Shown: positions 1-10,055, counted from the first letter of the stretch. The stretch is DNA of 35,855 nt from Gemmatimonadota bacterium (GCA_003222135.1 QHUM01000061.1:1-35855), one strand, 5' to 3'. Notes: a model not told the origin generated them from the sequence alone. Made by a program: numbers and translations.

Positions 1-224
1 AACATGGCGGCGAGCTCGCCGTAGCTGAGGGCTCCCATCAGCGTCACGACACCGGAGAGCGCCCAGACGAGCAGCAGCACGCCGGGGGCGTGCACCTGCC
101 GCAGGATGTCGGCCGAGACGATGAAGATCCCGGAGCCGATCATGGAGCCGACCACGAGGGCCGTGGCGTCGAGCCGGGACAGCGCTTTGACGAAGTCGGT
201 CCGCGGCTGCTGCGTGGTCGCCAT
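1..224 (-). CDS. APC-family amino acid permease, N-terminal fragment (cut by window edge)
   Basis: Seventy-four codons from an ATG at 224 run off the left edge of the window. A hydrophilic start (MATTQQPRTDFVKALSRLD) leads into a first membrane helix carrying GSMIGSGIF, the unwound substrate-binding motif of transmembrane helix 1 in APC-superfamily amino acid/polyamine transporters. A second hydrophobic segment ends in SYGELAAM, the usual TM2 ending of this family. GAAGGAG lies at 233-239, a good ribosome site about 9 bases before the ATG. The complete protein should have about 12 helices and work in the inner membrane; the substrate cannot be told. It is divergent from the phosphate genes to its right. 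A second APC permease lies at 28354-29658. Confidence 0.85.
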   Translation of the reverse strand, partial: MATTQQPRTDFVKALSRLDATALVVGSMIGSGIFIVSADILRQVHAPGVLLLVWALSGVVTLMGALSYGELAAM

Positions 225-327
225 CGGGCTCGCTCCTTCAGGGTTATCGGGCCGTGGTTAACCTAGTCGCTCCCGCCGGACGTCGCCATATTCTCCGGCG
301 CCGCCGTCTTCAACCGAGAGGAACTTC
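225..327. other. Divergent intergenic region, permease / phosphate operon
   Basis: These 103 bases separate two divergent starts and must hold promoters for both. A GGTTAACC palindrome lies at 255-262 and a CATATT hexamer at 287-292. No clear -35/-10 pair or Pho box can be assigned. The ribosome sites are GAAGGAG (233-239, serving the minus-strand permease) and GAGAGG (317-322, serving the plus-strand DUF47 gene). Confidence 0.4.
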
Positions 328-942
328 GTGCGTCTACTCCCGCGGGAAGAGGAATTCTTCGACCTGTTCGTCGAGGTCGCCAACCGCAACAAGGAAGCGG
401 CCCACCACCTGCGCGAGCTGTTCGCCGCGCCGCCCGAACGGCGCACGCCCTTCATCGAGGCGCTCAAGCGGCTCGAGCACGAGGCCGATCAGGTCACCCA
501 CGAGGTCGTGAATCGGCTCGACCGCACGTTCATTACGCCGCTCGACCGGGAGGACATTCATCAGCTCGCCTCGCACTTGGACGACGTGATGGACGCGATG
601 GACGGCACCGCGCGGCGCTCGCAGATTTTCCGGCTAGGGCCCGCCCCCGAGGGCGTGAAGCGGCTCACCGAGGTCATCGAGCGGATGGTGGGGGTGCTCG
701 GCGAAGCCGTGGGGCGGCTCAAGAAGGGCGATGACGTGATGCGGTACTGCATCGAGGCGAAGCAGCTGGAAGAGGAAGGCGACGCGATCTACCACGAGTC
801 GCTCGGCCAGCTGTTCGAGAAGGAGCGCGACACCCTCGAGATCATCAAGTGGAAGGAGATCTACGACAATCTCGAGATGACGCTCGATCAGTCCGAGGAC
901 GTCGCCAACGTGCTGGAGTCCATCACGCTCAAGCACGCCTGA
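328..942 (+). CDS. DUF47/PhoU-like protein, Pit accessory
   Basis: This 204-residue, mostly helical charged protein matches the DUF47 (TIGR00153) family in length and pattern, with an N-terminal LLPREEEFFDLF and a conserved helix near residues 60-85 (LDRTFITPLDREDIHQLA, then DDVMDA). DUF47 proteins are PhoU-like helical bundles, cytoplasmic, and usually encoded next to a Pit transporter whose activity they are thought to control. Here the stop TGA (940-942) shares one base with the ATG of the Pit gene, so the two are almost certainly translationally coupled. The start is GTG at 328, with GAGAGG five bases upstream. There is no signal peptide. Confidence 0.93.
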   Translation: MRLLPREEEFFDLFVEVANRNKEAAHHLRELFAAPPERRTPFIEALKRLEHEADQVTHEVVNRLDRTFITPLDREDIHQLASHLDDVMDAMDGTARRSQIFRLGPAPEGVKRLTEVIERMVGVLGEAVGRLKKGDDVMRYCIEAKQLEEEGDAIYHESLGQLFEKERDTLEIIKWKEIYDNLEMTLDQSEDVANVLESITLKHA

Positions 943-1976
943 TGACGGCGACGATCTGGTTCGTGCTCGCGATCGTCGTGGTCGCGTTCATTTTCGATTT
1001 CATCAACGGGTTCCACGACAGCGCCAACTCGATCGCGACGGTCGTCTCGACGCGCGTGCTCAGCCCGGGCGCCGCCGTGGTCTGGGCGGCGTTCTTCAAT
1101 TTCGTGGCCGCCTTCGGCCTCGGCACCGCGGTGGCGAAGACGGTCGGCAGCGGGCTGGTCGACCTCTCCGTGGTCGACCCGATCGTCATCCTGGGCGGGT
1201 TGATCGGGGCGATCGTGTGGGACCTGATCACGTGGTGGCTCGGCTTGCCGACCTCGTCGTCCCACGCGCTGATCGGCGGCTATGCGGGCGCCGCCGTGGC
1301 CAAAGCGGGCTTCGTCGCCATCCTGACTGCGGGATGGATCAAGACGCTCGTGTTCATCGTGGTGGCGCCGCTGATGGGCCTTACGCTCGCCCTCGCGCTC
1401 ACGGTCGCCCTGTCATGGCTGTTGCGGCGCTCGCTGCCGCGCCAGGTGGACCGGAGGTTCCGCGTGCTGCAGCTCGTGTCGGCCGCGTTGTATTCGCTGG
1501 GTCACGGAACCAACGACGCGCAGAAGACCATGGGCATCGTGGTCGGGCTGCTGTTCGCCGCCCAAGCCGCGTTCGTCGATTTCCCAGTCCGCGCCCTCCA
1601 CATCACGACGCCGAACGTCATCCCCCTGTGGGTGATCCTGAGCGCTCACGCGGCCATCGCCTTGGGCACCATGGCGGGCGGCTGGCGGATCGTGCGGACC
1701 ATGGGCCAGCGAATCACCAAGCTCACCCCGTTCGGCGGCTTCTGCGCCGAGACGAGCGGCGCGATCACGCTGTTCGTGGCGTCGCACTTCGGCATCCCCG
1801 TCAGCACGACGCACACCATCACGGGCGCGATCTCGGGCGTCGGCGCGGCGCACCGGCTGTCGGCGGTGCGCTGGGGCGTCGCGGGGCGGATCGTCTGGGC
1901 CTGGCTGCTGACGATCCCCGCATCGGCGGGCATCGCGGGACTGTCGTACCTCGTCCTGCGGGCCTCAATCCGCTGA
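942..1976 (+). CDS. pit: Low-affinity inorganic phosphate transporter (PiT family)
   Basis: A 344-residue inner-membrane protein with both PiT signature repeats: DFINGFHDSANSIATVV near residue 18 and SLGHGTNDAQKTMGI near residue 185. The paired substrate segments LPTSSSHALIGG and GIPVSTTHTITGA are also present. PiT carriers import phosphate, or divalent metal-phosphate, by cation symport. The reading frame is open upstream to 849, but the ATG at 942 that overlaps the DUF47 stop is the better start: the upstream extension is not membrane-like and lies inside the DUF47 gene. It converges on the next gene with no spacer at all, the two stops being at 1974-1976 and 1977-1979. Confidence 0.95.
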   Translation: MTATIWFVLAIVVVAFIFDFINGFHDSANSIATVVSTRVLSPGAAVVWAAFFNFVAAFGLGTAVAKTVGSGLVDLSVVDPIVILGGLIGAIVWDLITWWLGLPTSSSHALIGGYAGAAVAKAGFVAILTAGWIKTLVFIVVAPLMGLTLALALTVALSWLLRRSLPRQVDRRFRVLQLVSAALYSLGHGTNDAQKTMGIVVGLLFAAQAAFVDFPVRALHITTPNVIPLWVILSAHAAIALGTMAGGWRIVRTMGQRITKLTPFGGFCAETSGAITLFVASHFGIPVSTTHTITGAISGVGAAHRLSAVRWGVAGRIVWAWLLTIPASAGIAGLSYLVLRASIR

Positions 1977-2924
1977 CTACAGTCCCAGCACTTGGACGAC
2001 GGCTTGCGCGATGGCGGCGTCCTGCACGCCCACCCCGGTCAGATCCGCGACGGTGATTTCACTCGCCGCTTCCCGGCCCGCGATCCGGCCGGCCGCGAGG
2101 TCGCCGAGCTCGCCGTACACGCTCCCTCTGGTCACCGCGCCGGCGGCGAGCGCGTGGTGCAGGTTGCCGTAGCGCTCGGTCTGAAAGACGCGATCAGCGA
2201 TCAGCTTGTCGGCCTTCCGTAAGACTTCCGGTTCGAGCTCCACCTTTTCCGGGCTCCCCGTACCGACGGAGGTGATGTGCGTGCCCGACGACACCCAGTC
2301 GGCCCGGATCAGCGGCGTGGTGCTCGCCGTCGCGGTCACGATGACGCGGTGGTCGCGTACGGCGTGCTCGAGGGCTGGCGCGACGCTCGTGGCGACGACC
2401 GACGCCAGCTCCTTGGCGAGCGCGTGGGCCCGTTCGGGCGTGCGGTTCCACACGGTGAGCCGCTCGAGCGGCAGCTCGGCGATCATCGCCCGGGCGGTGA
2501 GCCGGGCGAGCGCACCGGCGCCCACCAGCAGCGCAGCGCGGGCGTCTTTCGGAGCCAGATACTTGAGGGTGAGCCCCACGGCCGCCGCGGTGCGAAGATC
2601 GGTGAGGTAGCCGTGCTCCTCGAGCAACAGGTCGGGCGCGCCGGTCTCGGCGTCGAGCAGCAGAAACATGCCGTCCCCCGACGGCAGCCCGCGGGCGCGG
2701 TTCTGGTAGAAGCCGGTCGCCACCTTGAGGACGATGTGCCGCGCGCCGCGCAGGTGTGCACCCTTCACGTGCACCTCGGCCTGCTGCTCGGCGAGCTCGA
2801 CGACCATCGGATCGGGGAGCGTCGCCTCGCCCAGCGCTAAGGCCCGGAACGCCCGCTCCACCGCGCTCACGGCGACGGCGAAGGAGATCCTGTCCCGGAA
2901 CGCCTCGAGCGGAACGACCCGCAT
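1977..2924 (-). CDS. Ornithine cyclodeaminase / mu-crystallin family protein
   Basis: This 315-residue NAD(P)-dependent family member shows the substrate loop LKVATGFYQNRARGLPSG (Lys67), the GYLTDLRTAAA segment near residue 105 and a Rossmann motif LLVGAGALA near 132-140. The family includes ornithine cyclodeaminase (ornithine to proline and ammonia), alanine dehydrogenase, ketimine reductases and tauropine-type enzymes, so the exact reaction is open. The ATG lies two bases beyond the aminotransferase stop on the minus strand, so the two are co-transcribed. That pairing suggests amino- or keto-acid metabolism, possibly ornithine, proline or lysine related. The length is normal for the family, and there is no signal peptide. 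Confidence 0.88.
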   Translation of the reverse strand: MRVVPLEAFRDRISFAVAVSAVERAFRALALGEATLPDPMVVELAEQQAEVHVKGAHLRGARHIVLKVATGFYQNRARGLPSGDGMFLLLDAETGAPDLLLEEHGYLTDLRTAAAVGLTLKYLAPKDARAALLVGAGALARLTARAMIAELPLERLTVWNRTPERAHALAKELASVVATSVAPALEHAVRDHRVIVTATASTTPLIRADWVSSGTHITSVGTGSPEKVELEPEVLRKADKLIADRVFQTERYGNLHHALAAGAVTRGSVYGELGDLAAGRIAGREAASEITVADLTGVGVQDAAIAQAVVQVLGL

Positions 2925-2925
2925 C

Positions 2926-4050
2926 TCAGTCGACGAACACGCGCTTCAGGCCGCGCTCCGTCTCGGCCAGCGCCTCCTGGAAGTGGTGCAGCTCCTCGCC
3001 GAAGCCGAAGCGGATGTGATTGGGCAGACCGAAATGATCGCCTGGCACCAGCAGCACGCTGTGCTCGGCGCGCACCTTTTCGACGAGCTCGAGGCCCGGA
3101 ATCGCCTGGCGGTACTTCACCAGGCAGATGGCGCCGGCCTGGGGCGGATGCCAGGTGAAGGTGTCCCCGAAGCGCTGGAGCCAGGCCTCGAGCACGGGGT
3201 AGTTCGTCTTGAGGATGCGCCGCGTGCGCTCGAGCAGCTTATCGCGCACTCGGGGCTCGAGCGCGACGGCGGCGAGATGGTCGCTCGCGCCCGCGGGGCC
3301 GATGGTGGTGTAGTCGTGCCGCGCCCACGCCTCCGCCGAGAACGCCGGCGGCGCGACGATCCAGCCGATCCGCAGCCCGGGCAGCCCGTATGCCTTGGAG
3401 AGGCCGTTCACGACGATGACCCGCTCGTAGCTGCCCCAGAAAGACGGCGTCGTGCGGCCGTCGAGCTCCGCGCCCTGGTACACCTCGTCGGCGAGCAGCC
3501 AGGCGCCGACCTCGGCTGCGCGCTCGAGGATCAGCCGGCGCATCTCGTCCGACAGCACGTGGCCCGTGGGGTTGTGCGGGTTCGTCACCACCACGAGCTT
3601 CGTCCCCGGCGCGATCGCCGTGCGGATCTCCTCGGGCGTCGGCTCCCATTGCCGCTCCGGGCGGAGCGGGAAGCCGAGCACTTGGGCGCCGAAGTTCTGC
3701 GCCAGCCCCCAGGTTTGCAGGTAGTTCGGGAGCATCACCGCCACTTTGTCTCCCGGGTCGATCAAACGCCAGCAGACGCAGAAGTTCGCCTCGGAGCTCC
3801 CGGAGGTGACGAGGACCTGGTCGGGGGAGACGCCGGGGTAGAGCGCGGCGATCCGACCGCGCAGCAGGTCGGTGCCGTTCGATTGGCTGTAGCCGAGCCG
3901 CACCTCGAGCAACGGCAGCGCCGAGGCGCCGGCGAGGCCGAGCAGCTCCTGAATCGAGAGCGGGTGCACTCCCGACTCGGACAGGTTGAAGCGCACGCGG
4001 TTTTCCCAGGTGCTCTGCCAGCGCTCGAGCTCGAACGGAACGAAGCGCAC
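2926..4050 (-). CDS. PLP-dependent class I/II aminotransferase
   Basis: This 374-residue fold-type I enzyme has NPHNPTG (157-163), the PLP-contacting DEVY (188-191) and the Schiff-base lysine in VNGLSKAYGLPGLRIGW (Lys219). SGSSEANF near residue 83 fits the phosphate-binding turn. It transfers an amino group between an amino acid and a 2-oxo acid in the cytoplasm; the substrate cannot be read from sequence. The start is GTG at 4050, 23 bases after the HAD phosphatase stop. Its stop lies one base before the cyclodeaminase ATG. The bare dipeptide MRFVPFELERWQS opening resembles MalY/PatB-like and unclassified soil aminotransferases more than AspC. Confidence 0.9.
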   Translation of the reverse strand: MRFVPFELERWQSTWENRVRFNLSESGVHPLSIQELLGLAGASALPLLEVRLGYSQSNGTDLLRGRIAALYPGVSPDQVLVTSGSSEANFCVCWRLIDPGDKVAVMLPNYLQTWGLAQNFGAQVLGFPLRPERQWEPTPEEIRTAIAPGTKLVVVTNPHNPTGHVLSDEMRRLILERAAEVGAWLLADEVYQGAELDGRTTPSFWGSYERVIVVNGLSKAYGLPGLRIGWIVAPPAFSAEAWARHDYTTIGPAGASDHLAAVALEPRVRDKLLERTRRILKTNYPVLEAWLQRFGDTFTWHPPQAGAICLVKYRQAIPGLELVEKVRAEHSVLLVPGDHFGLPNHIRFGFGEELHHFQEALAETERGLKRVFVD

Positions 4051-4073
4051 GCGGTCCTCCGTAGAAGGCGCCG

Positions 4074-4721
4074 TCAGCTAGCGGCCGTGAGTAAAGTGAG
4101 GTCTTCCGGGCGTTCCAGCCAGTAATCGGGCGCCAGGTCCTCCAGGTCCGACCGGTCGAACGGCCCCCACAGCACGGCGGCGGTCTTCACGCCGGCCGCC
4201 TGGCCGCACGCGATGTCGTGGCGCGAATCGCCGATGAACACCGCGCCTGTGGCCGGCGCGTCGAGCAGCTCGAGTGCCTTGAGGACGGGCTCGGGGTGGG
4301 GCTTCGGATGCGTCACCTCGTCCGCGCCCACGATCGCGGCGAACGCGTCCTCGAGCCCCGCCACCTTGAGGCCGCGCAGCGCGCCGCTCCGCATCTTGCT
4401 CGTCACGAGGCCGAGCGTCTTGCCTTTGTGACGCAGTGCCTGCACTGCGGCGACGACGCCGTCGTACGGCCGCACCAGCGCATCGTGATGCTCGAGGTTG
4501 TAGGCGCGATACGTGGCCACCATCGCCTCGATCTCGGCCGGATCGTCGGTCCAGTCCCGGAACTGCACCCACAGCGGCGTGCCGAGGCCCTTCATCCATA
4601 CCTCGTCCGGCGGCTCGAGCCCGCGGTGGGCGCGCATGGTGTGACGATAGGAGCGGAGGATCAGCTCGATCGAGTCGATCAGCGTGCCGTCCAGGTCGAA
4701 CAGGAAAGTGGAGAGCGCCAC
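4074..4721 (-). CDS. HAD-superfamily phosphatase (phosphoglycolate phosphatase/PpaX-like)
   Basis: A 215-residue haloacid-dehalogenase hydrolase. Motif I is FLFDLDGTLIDS at the N-terminus (nucleophile and acid/base Asp), motif II is LVTSK, and motifs III/IV are HPKPHPEP and FIGDSRHDIACGQAAGVKT. The helical cap between motifs I and II is of the Gph/PpaX/beta-phosphoglucomutase class. Such enzymes hydrolyse small phosphate esters in the cytoplasm. The frame is open upstream to 4988, but that part lies within the helicase gene; GTG at 4721, 8 bases past the helicase stop, gives a family-length protein with motif I correctly placed. The ribosome site is weak, so coupling to helicase translation is likely. 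Confidence 0.88.
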   Translation of the reverse strand: MALSTFLFDLDGTLIDSIELILRSYRHTMRAHRGLEPPDEVWMKGLGTPLWVQFRDWTDDPAEIEAMVATYRAYNLEHHDALVRPYDGVVAAVQALRHKGKTLGLVTSKMRSGALRGLKVAGLEDAFAAIVGADEVTHPKPHPEPVLKALELLDAPATGAVFIGDSRHDIACGQAAGVKTAAVLWGPFDRSDLEDLAPDYWLERPEDLTLLTAAS

Positions 4722-4729
4722 GCCGGAAG

Positions 4730-7060
4730 CTAACCCGGCTCGAACAACACCGCCGCCACGAGCTCCGCGCCCGGCGGGTCGGCGTCGTGGTGCGTCGGCG
4801 CCAGCCCCTCGTGCCAGGACACGACGGCCCGGATCGTGAGAGGGGAACGCCGCGCCAGGATCTGCTCGAGCGACAGCTCCTCTCCGGCCGTCATCCCCAG
4901 CGCCAGACGCGACACGAGGGCATCGAGGCGGGCCAGCTCGGCGGCGGCTCCCCGGCGCGCCGCCCGGCGGGCGGCGTCGAGCACCCAAGGGATGAGCCGG
5001 CGGCTGAGGCGGTCGCGGTCGGCCGCGCGCCAGCGCACGTCCCCGAGCGCTGCCAACCGGGCCCGCACCAGCGGCGCGGCGCGTTGAATGGCACGCTCCA
5101 GCCGCGCGCGATCCACCGCGACCGCGGCCGCCCGTGCAGCCTGCTCGAGCAGGCGAGTCGCCTCAGCGGGATCGGCCCGGGCGTCGTCTCCGGTCACAAC
5201 GAAGGCTTCGACGAGCGATCCGATCCGTACGACCAGTACGACGGCGCTTGCCTGGGCTCCGACGGCGGCCACGGCTCCTTCGGCCGGGGCCGCTAGTGCC
5301 GAGTACAGACGCTGCAGCCGGTCGCACCAGTCGAGCCGGCCCTGCGCCGCTTCGCGTCCCGACACCGATTCGAGCTGCGCGGCGCCGCCCGCGGTCTGCA
5401 GCGCGAGCTTGGTCGCGAGCCGTTGCTCGACGGCGAGCGCGCGCTCGAGCTCCTCGGGTGGGAGAAACGTCACGGTCTCGACCCGGGCGTGTGGCGATCC
5501 CAGCCGGTCGATCCGTCCGACGCGCTGGGCCAGCCGGGCGGGGCTCCACGGCAGGTCGTAGTGCACCACCCGAGTGGCGTCCTGCAGGTTGAGCCCTTCG
5601 CTCAGGAGGTCGGTCGCGATCAGAACGTCGGTCTCGAGCGCCGGGACGGGCGGCGCTGCGCGTTGCGCGCGCGGGGCGAACGCCGCGAGTACCTCGGCCC
5701 GGCTCGCGGGCTCGCTCCCGAACAGGCCCGTGTCCCCCACGACGGCGGCGATGCGACGTCCCCGCAGCCGCCGCAACAGGTACCGCACCGTGGCGCGTGG
5801 CTGCACGAACACGATCGTCTTGCCCGCACGCTCGGCGAGCAGGCGCTCGAGGAGAGCAGCCTTCAAGTCCGGGGCGCCGTCCGCGACCTCGCGCAGGTGC
5901 CGCACGACGTCGCGGTCCCGCTCGAGGGCGAGCCCGGGCCCCCGCTCGAGGAGCAGCGGGAACAACGCGAGCTGCAAGTCTTCGGCGTCGGTGCGCGGGA
6001 ACCAGCGCTGGAACTCTTGTCGTGTGAGGGCGCGACCCTCGACGCCGGCATCCCGCGTGAGATCGAGGAACGCTTCGTAGCGTCGCACGCTGGCGCGAAA
6101 CGCCGGTAGGCTCGACGCCAGGCGCGACAACAGCACCAGCCGGAACAGGGCCGCCGCGCCGCCCGGCGGTTCGAGCCGCCCGATCTCCGCGATCACGCCG
6201 GCCAGGTCGTCGTCGGGCAGCGGGCCCGCCCGCACGATCTCGCCGTCCCCGCGGTCCGGAAACGTGAGCGCTAGCGGTCCCGCCGTGTACGCCGCCTGCA
6301 CCTGGCCGCGGGAGCGCGCCACGATCAGGCGGGCGGCGACGTGGGCGAGCGTGGCGGCGTCGAGCGCGTCTCGCGCCGCACCGCGCAGCGACGCCACTCC
6401 CAGCGCAGTGAGATCGTGGTCGCGCAGGAACAGATGGAACAGGTGGAAGAGGTCGGCGATGCGGTTGTGCACCGGCGTCGCCGTGACGAGCAGCACGGGA
6501 GCACCGACGATCAGTCCGGCGAGGGCCCGGTAGCGGTTGGTATCGGGATTCCGGAAACGGTGGGCCTCGTCGACGATGAACAGGCGGGGGGGTGGCGGAT
6601 GGTGGAGGGCGGTGGAGGGCGGTCGGCTGAGCGACTCGTGTGTCAGGATCGCACCGTCGGCATCGTGTCGCGCGAGCAGCTCGCGCCATTGAGGGGCCAG
6701 GACCGCCGGCACGACGACGGCGAACCGCTCACGCAGCGCGAGCGCTACCGCGAGCGCGACGTACGACTTCCCCAGGCCCACCGCGTCCGCGAGCACGGCG
6801 CCTCCGTAGCGTCGCACGATGGCGACCAGGCGCTCGGCGGCGGGGATCTGATGCGGCGCGAGCCACGGCGGCCACGCCCCCCGTGGCGCCGCCAGCGGCG
6901 CCAGGTCGAGCAGCGCCCGCGCCGCCGTCGCCGCGACGAGTGCGGGCGGCGCCTCCGCGCCGGGCCGGAGCAGGCAGGCGAGCGGCTCGGAGAGCGGCGC
7001 GAGCTGCTCAGACAGAATCCGCGGCGCCCGCTGCCCGGGGGGCCAGAGGGGCCAGCACAC
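4730..7060 (-). CDS. SNF2-type superfamily 2 helicase paired with a DNA methyltransferase
   Basis: About 776 residues if started at GTG 7060; an ATG at 7105 is an alternative, and the frame is open to 7570. The SF2 motifs are clear: Walker [13 protein letters not shown] (about 92-103), DEAH in [12 protein letters not shown] (164-167), motif [11 protein letters not shown] (about 193), then a C-terminal helicase lobe with [15 protein letters not shown] and [14 protein letters not shown]. The RapA/SNF2-like QRVGRIDR and DEAH combination suggests a double-stranded DNA translocase. The last 220 or so residues are Ala/Arg-rich, helical and not recognised; no PD-(D/E)XK, HNH or PLD nuclease is seen. 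The gene overlaps the 3' end of the methyltransferase, implying coupled expression. A role in restriction or phage defence is inference from this pairing. Confidence 0.85.
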   Translation of the reverse strand: MCWPLWPPGQRAPRILSEQLAPLSEPLACLLRPGAEAPPALVAATAARALLDLAPLAAPRGAWPPWLAPHQIPAAERLVAIVRRYGGAVLADAVGLGKSYVALAVALALRERFAVVVPAVLAPQWRELLARHDADGAILTHESLSRPPSTALHHPPPPRLFIVDEAHRFRNPDTNRYRALAGLIVGAPVLLVTATPVHNRIADLFHLFHLFLRDHDLTALGVASLRGAARDALDAATLAHVAARLIVARSRGQVQAAYTAGPLALTFPDRGDGEIVRAGPLPDDDLAGVIAEIGRLEPPGGAAALFRLVLLSRLASSLPAFRASVRRYEAFLDLTRDAGVEGRALTRQEFQRWFPRTDAEDLQLALFPLLLERGPGLALERDRDVVRHLREVADGAPDLKAALLERLLAERAGKTIVFVQPRATVRYLLRRLRGRRIAAVVGDTGLFGSEPASRAEVLAAFAPRAQRAAPPVPALETDVLIATDLLSEGLNLQDATRVVHYDLPWSPARLAQRVGRIDRLGSPHARVETVTFLPPEELERALAVEQRLATKLALQTAGGAAQLESVSGREAAQGRLDWCDRLQRLYSALAAPAEGAVAAVGAQASAVVLVVRIGSLVEAFVVTGDDARADPAEATRLLEQAARAAAVAVDRARLERAIQRAAPLVRARLAALGDVRWRAADRDRLSRRLIPWVLDAARRAARRGAAAELARLDALVSRLALGMTAGEELSLEQILARRSPLTIRAVVSWHEGLAPTHHDADPPGAELVAAVLFEPG

Positions 7061-10055
7061 GGCGGTCCGAGGCGTCGAGGTGATAGAGGTCCGCGATCGC
7101 GGCATCGTCGGCGACGCCGCTCGAACCGGCCGCGGCGAGCGTGCGCCAAGCGGGCGACTCGGCGGGCGGAATGGGGAGGCCGCGCACCACCCGGGCGTTG
7201 AAGCGATGGAACCCGCCGCGCGCGGGATCCGCCACGAGACGCGCCAGCGCCGTGAGCCAGCGGGAGTTGAAGAGCGCCGCGAGCGCGTAGGCGTCCTCGG
7301 CCGTGCGCGTGGCGATGCCGTACACGGTATTGAGCGGCACGACGTCGGGCTGGGGCACGGCCGCCGCGATCCGTCGCGCCACGTCCGCCCAGACGACGCG
7401 GTGCGGTGCGTACGCGAGCCCCGTGCGGAACACCTGCCACGGCGCGCCGGTCCGGTAATCGCTGCGGCGGCGCAGCCGCTCGAAGTGCGGCTCGAGCAAG
7501 CGCCCGAGCTCGCGGGGCAGTCGCGCGATCGGCCGGCCGTCGGCGGCGTGGGTCCAGAGCAGGTGAGCATGCGGCGTGGCGCGCCACGCCCTCAGGTCTC
7601 GCCCCCGCACCGCCGGGCGAGTCCAGGGGGCGGCCGCCGCGACCAGGAAGACATCGTCCGCTCCGGTTTTCACGCCGAGCTGCGGCGTCCAGCGGTCACC
7701 GACCGTCGGAAAGCGGTCGCGCAGCTGCCGCGCCACGCGAGTGGCCCGGGGCTGGAGCACCCACGGACCAGCCTCTTGAAGCAGCCGTTGCGGGACGCGG
7801 GGCGCTGCGCTCTTGGGGCCCAGCGCCGCGGCGACCTGGTCGGGCGCGGCCGGCTCGACCCGCGCGGCGACGAGCGCCATCGGGTACACGGCCGCGCCGA
7901 ACGCACCGGCCGCGCCTTCGACCACCGCGGCGCGCTCGATCCGTGTACCGCGCGCCAGCAGTTGTCGCAGCCGCTCGGCGTACCCGCTCGAGGCCAGTTT
8001 CGCGGGGACGAGCAGCGCGGCGACCCCACCCGGCGCAGCAAGCTCGAGTGCGCGCTCGACGAACGCGACGGCGAGATCGGGGAGGTGGGCGAAGCCGCGT
8101 TGCTGCGCGGGGCGCCATGTCGCGTATCGCGTGGTCAGCGCTTCCCGCACCTGCGATGGCAGCCGTTCGGCCCGGACCCACGGGGGATTGCCGAGCACTA
8201 CATCGAATCCCCCCGCGCCGACGATGTCGCCGAAGTGCGCTTCGAAGGCGAAGAACGGCGCGCCCCCTTCACGGCGCAGACGGCGCAAACCACCGCGTAG
8301 CTCTCGCCGGCTGGTCCGCAGGCGGTGCAGCAAGGTGCGTTGCGACGCGTCGAGCCCGCGGCGGCGTCCGAACAGGTCCGAGTCGCGGGCGAGGGCGAGC
8401 AGTTCGGCGATCCGCCCCTCCAGCATGCGGATCGAGCCCTGGAAGAGACGTTCGGCGAGCGCGGCTTCGGCACGGGACAGCTCGGCCACCGCCCGGCGTT
8501 TCGCCGGTCCCGTCATGCTGAAGAGCGTGCGGCGCGCGGCGCCGAGCCGCTCGAGCTGCACGGCGCCGCCCGTCGGAGCGGGGCCTCCTCCCAGGACGCG
8601 GGCCAACGCGAGCGGGTCGAGCAGCGCGTCACCCTGACGGACCTGGCCGTCCAGGTTGGGAAGCGGTGCGAGGCGTGCCGGGTCCGTCTCGTCGTCGTCC
8701 GCCACCAGAGCGAGCCACAGCCGCAGCTCCGCCAACCGCACCGCGGTGAGCTTCACGTCCACTCCGAACAGCGAGTGCGCCAGCACGTTGCGCCGGACGA
8801 CGCGGGGCGGCCCCTCCCCGATCGCCCGCCGCAGCGCCGTGAGCTCCTCCAGCGCGCCGAGCAGGAACGCTCCGGACCCCACGGCCGGGTCGCACAGCCG
8901 GAGGCGGGTGACGTCCGGGGGTTGTGAGGGCGGCTCGCCGCGGTGCACCCAGCGCTCGGCGGGCCCGGGGGCGAGCCCGCAGCGACTCACGAGCGCCGCT
9001 TCGAGCGCCGCGCGGACCAGCTCTCGGACCAGCGCCGCGGGCGTGTAGTAGCTCCCGCTCGCGCGCCGGTCGTCGGGATCCATCACGCCCTCGAACACCC
9101 GGCCCAGCATGTCGGGCGCCACCAGATCGGCGCTCTCCGACTCGCGCACCGAGAAGTGAAACCGCTCGAACAGCGAGTCGAACGCGTCGCGCCAATCGGC
9201 GTTGGTCCAGGCGGCGATGCCGTGACGCCGCTCCAGCGCAGTCGGCTCGAACAGGCCGCCGTTCAGGAACGGCAGGTTGCCGAGGGCACGCGCGCCGCGC
9301 GACCGCTCGCCGGTGGGCTGATTGAGCGCTCCGAAGCACAGCGGCTCGAACACGTGGCGGTGAAAGCTGCGCCGCAGGGCGAGCCCCTCGTCGAACCGGT
9401 GGATCAGGTAGCGCGGGTCGCCGTCGAGCCACCCCTTTGCCTGGACGAAATAGAGGAACAGCACCCGCGTGAGCGCGGTGAGGGCGAGTGCGTGCCGCTC
9501 GGTGCGGCCGCGCGGGGCGGGGAGCCGCTCGGCGAGCCGCTCGAGCACCAGGCGGAAGGCCTTGAAGAAGCGCGGCGTGACGCCTTCGCTCGCCAGCGCC
9601 TCGCCGATCCGGAGGCTCAATGCGAGCGCCGTCTCGCCCGGCACGGGACGCAACCGCTCCAGCGTCCCGACTGCGCTACCGGGGGGGTGCTCGAGCGGGA
9701 ACACCGCCACGCGCACGGCGCCGGCACGGCCGCCCGCGCGCCAGCCGGCGCAGATCAGGCGTCGCGGCGCCGGCCCCAGGGCGCACACGAGCCCGCGCTC
9801 CGCGCCTGCGGCGAGCCGCTGGGCTGCCGCCCGCACCGCCCGGTCGGGATCGTCGGCCGCGAGGGCGAACACGCGGAAGGCGGCGTGGCGCGCGACCAGC
9901 AGGACACGCGACACGCCCGCCGCTTCCACGTGCGCTTCTCCCAGCCAGGGCCCGGGTGGCACGTTCTCCCACGCCGCTTGAAAGCCGAGCGCCCCAAAAA
10001 GGTGGCGAAGATCGTCGATCCGCTCGGTGCGGGTGAGCAGCTCGCGCAGCACCAC
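7008..10055 (-). CDS. Eco57I/TaqI-like adenine-N6 DNA methyltransferase with specificity region
   Basis: A 1015-residue protein. [12 protein letters not shown] (332-343) and DPAVGSGAF (389-397, motif I, AdoMet binding) are followed by [13 protein letters not shown] (618-630), whose NPPW is the gamma-class adenine methylation motif. The C-terminal third (about 770-965), with LNTVYGIAT and ALFNSRWL, resembles the TaqI-type target-recognition domain of type IIG and PglX-like enzymes. Residues 1-190 are unassigned: they resemble the N-terminal domain of large Eco57I-like proteins, but I see no PD-(D/E)XK triad. The start is GTG at 10055, with TAAGGGG six bases upstream. The product should methylate adenine in a specific site; whether it also cuts DNA is unknown. 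Confidence 0.88.
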   Translation of the reverse strand: MVLRELLTRTERIDDLRHLFGALGFQAAWENVPPGPWLGEAHVEAAGVSRVLLVARHAAFRVFALAADDPDRAVRAAAQRLAAGAERGLVCALGPAPRRLICAGWRAGGRAGAVRVAVFPLEHPPGSAVGTLERLRPVPGETALALSLRIGEALASEGVTPRFFKAFRLVLERLAERLPAPRGRTERHALALTALTRVLFLYFVQAKGWLDGDPRYLIHRFDEGLALRRSFHRHVFEPLCFGALNQPTGERSRGARALGNLPFLNGGLFEPTALERRHGIAAWTNADWRDAFDSLFERFHFSVRESESADLVAPDMLGRVFEGVMDPDDRRASGSYYTPAALVRELVRAALEAALVSRCGLAPGPAERWVHRGEPPSQPPDVTRLRLCDPAVGSGAFLLGALEELTALRRAIGEGPPRVVRRNVLAHSLFGVDVKLTAVRLAELRLWLALVADDDETDPARLAPLPNLDGQVRQGDALLDPLALARVLGGGPAPTGGAVQLERLGAARRTLFSMTGPAKRRAVAELSRAEAALAERLFQGSIRMLEGRIAELLALARDSDLFGRRRGLDASQRTLLHRLRTSRRELRGGLRRLRREGGAPFFAFEAHFGDIVGAGGFDVVLGNPPWVRAERLPSQVREALTTRYATWRPAQQRGFAHLPDLAVAFVERALELAAPGGVAALLVPAKLASSGYAERLRQLLARGTRIERAAVVEGAAGAFGAAVYPMALVAARVEPAAPDQVAAALGPKSAAPRVPQRLLQEAGPWVLQPRATRVARQLRDRFPTVGDRWTPQLGVKTGADDVFLVAAAAPWTRPAVRGRDLRAWRATPHAHLLWTHAADGRPIARLPRELGRLLEPHFERLRRRSDYRTGAPWQVFRTGLAYAPHRVVWADVARRIAAAVPQPDVVPLNTVYGIATRTAEDAYALAALFNSRWLTALARLVADPARGGFHRFNARVVRGLPIPPAESPAWRTLAAAGSSGVADDAAIADLYHLDASDRRVLAPLAPRAAGAADSV

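Noticed and set aside
2725..4125. 466-codon plus-strand open frame
   Set aside because: It lies antisense to the aminotransferase and cyclodeaminase, has Arg/Ala/Glu-biased composition and no domain; it is a high-GC shadow frame.
5163..6689. 508-codon minus-strand frame inside the helicase gene
   Set aside because: Arg/Pro/Ala-rich off-frame reading of the helicase, which itself has all SF2 motifs in one uninterrupted frame.
4730..10055. Full DISARM or BREX locus
   Set aside because: Only a methyltransferase and one helicase are present; no DUF1998 helicase, PLD protein, PglZ or BrxC-like gene is seen.
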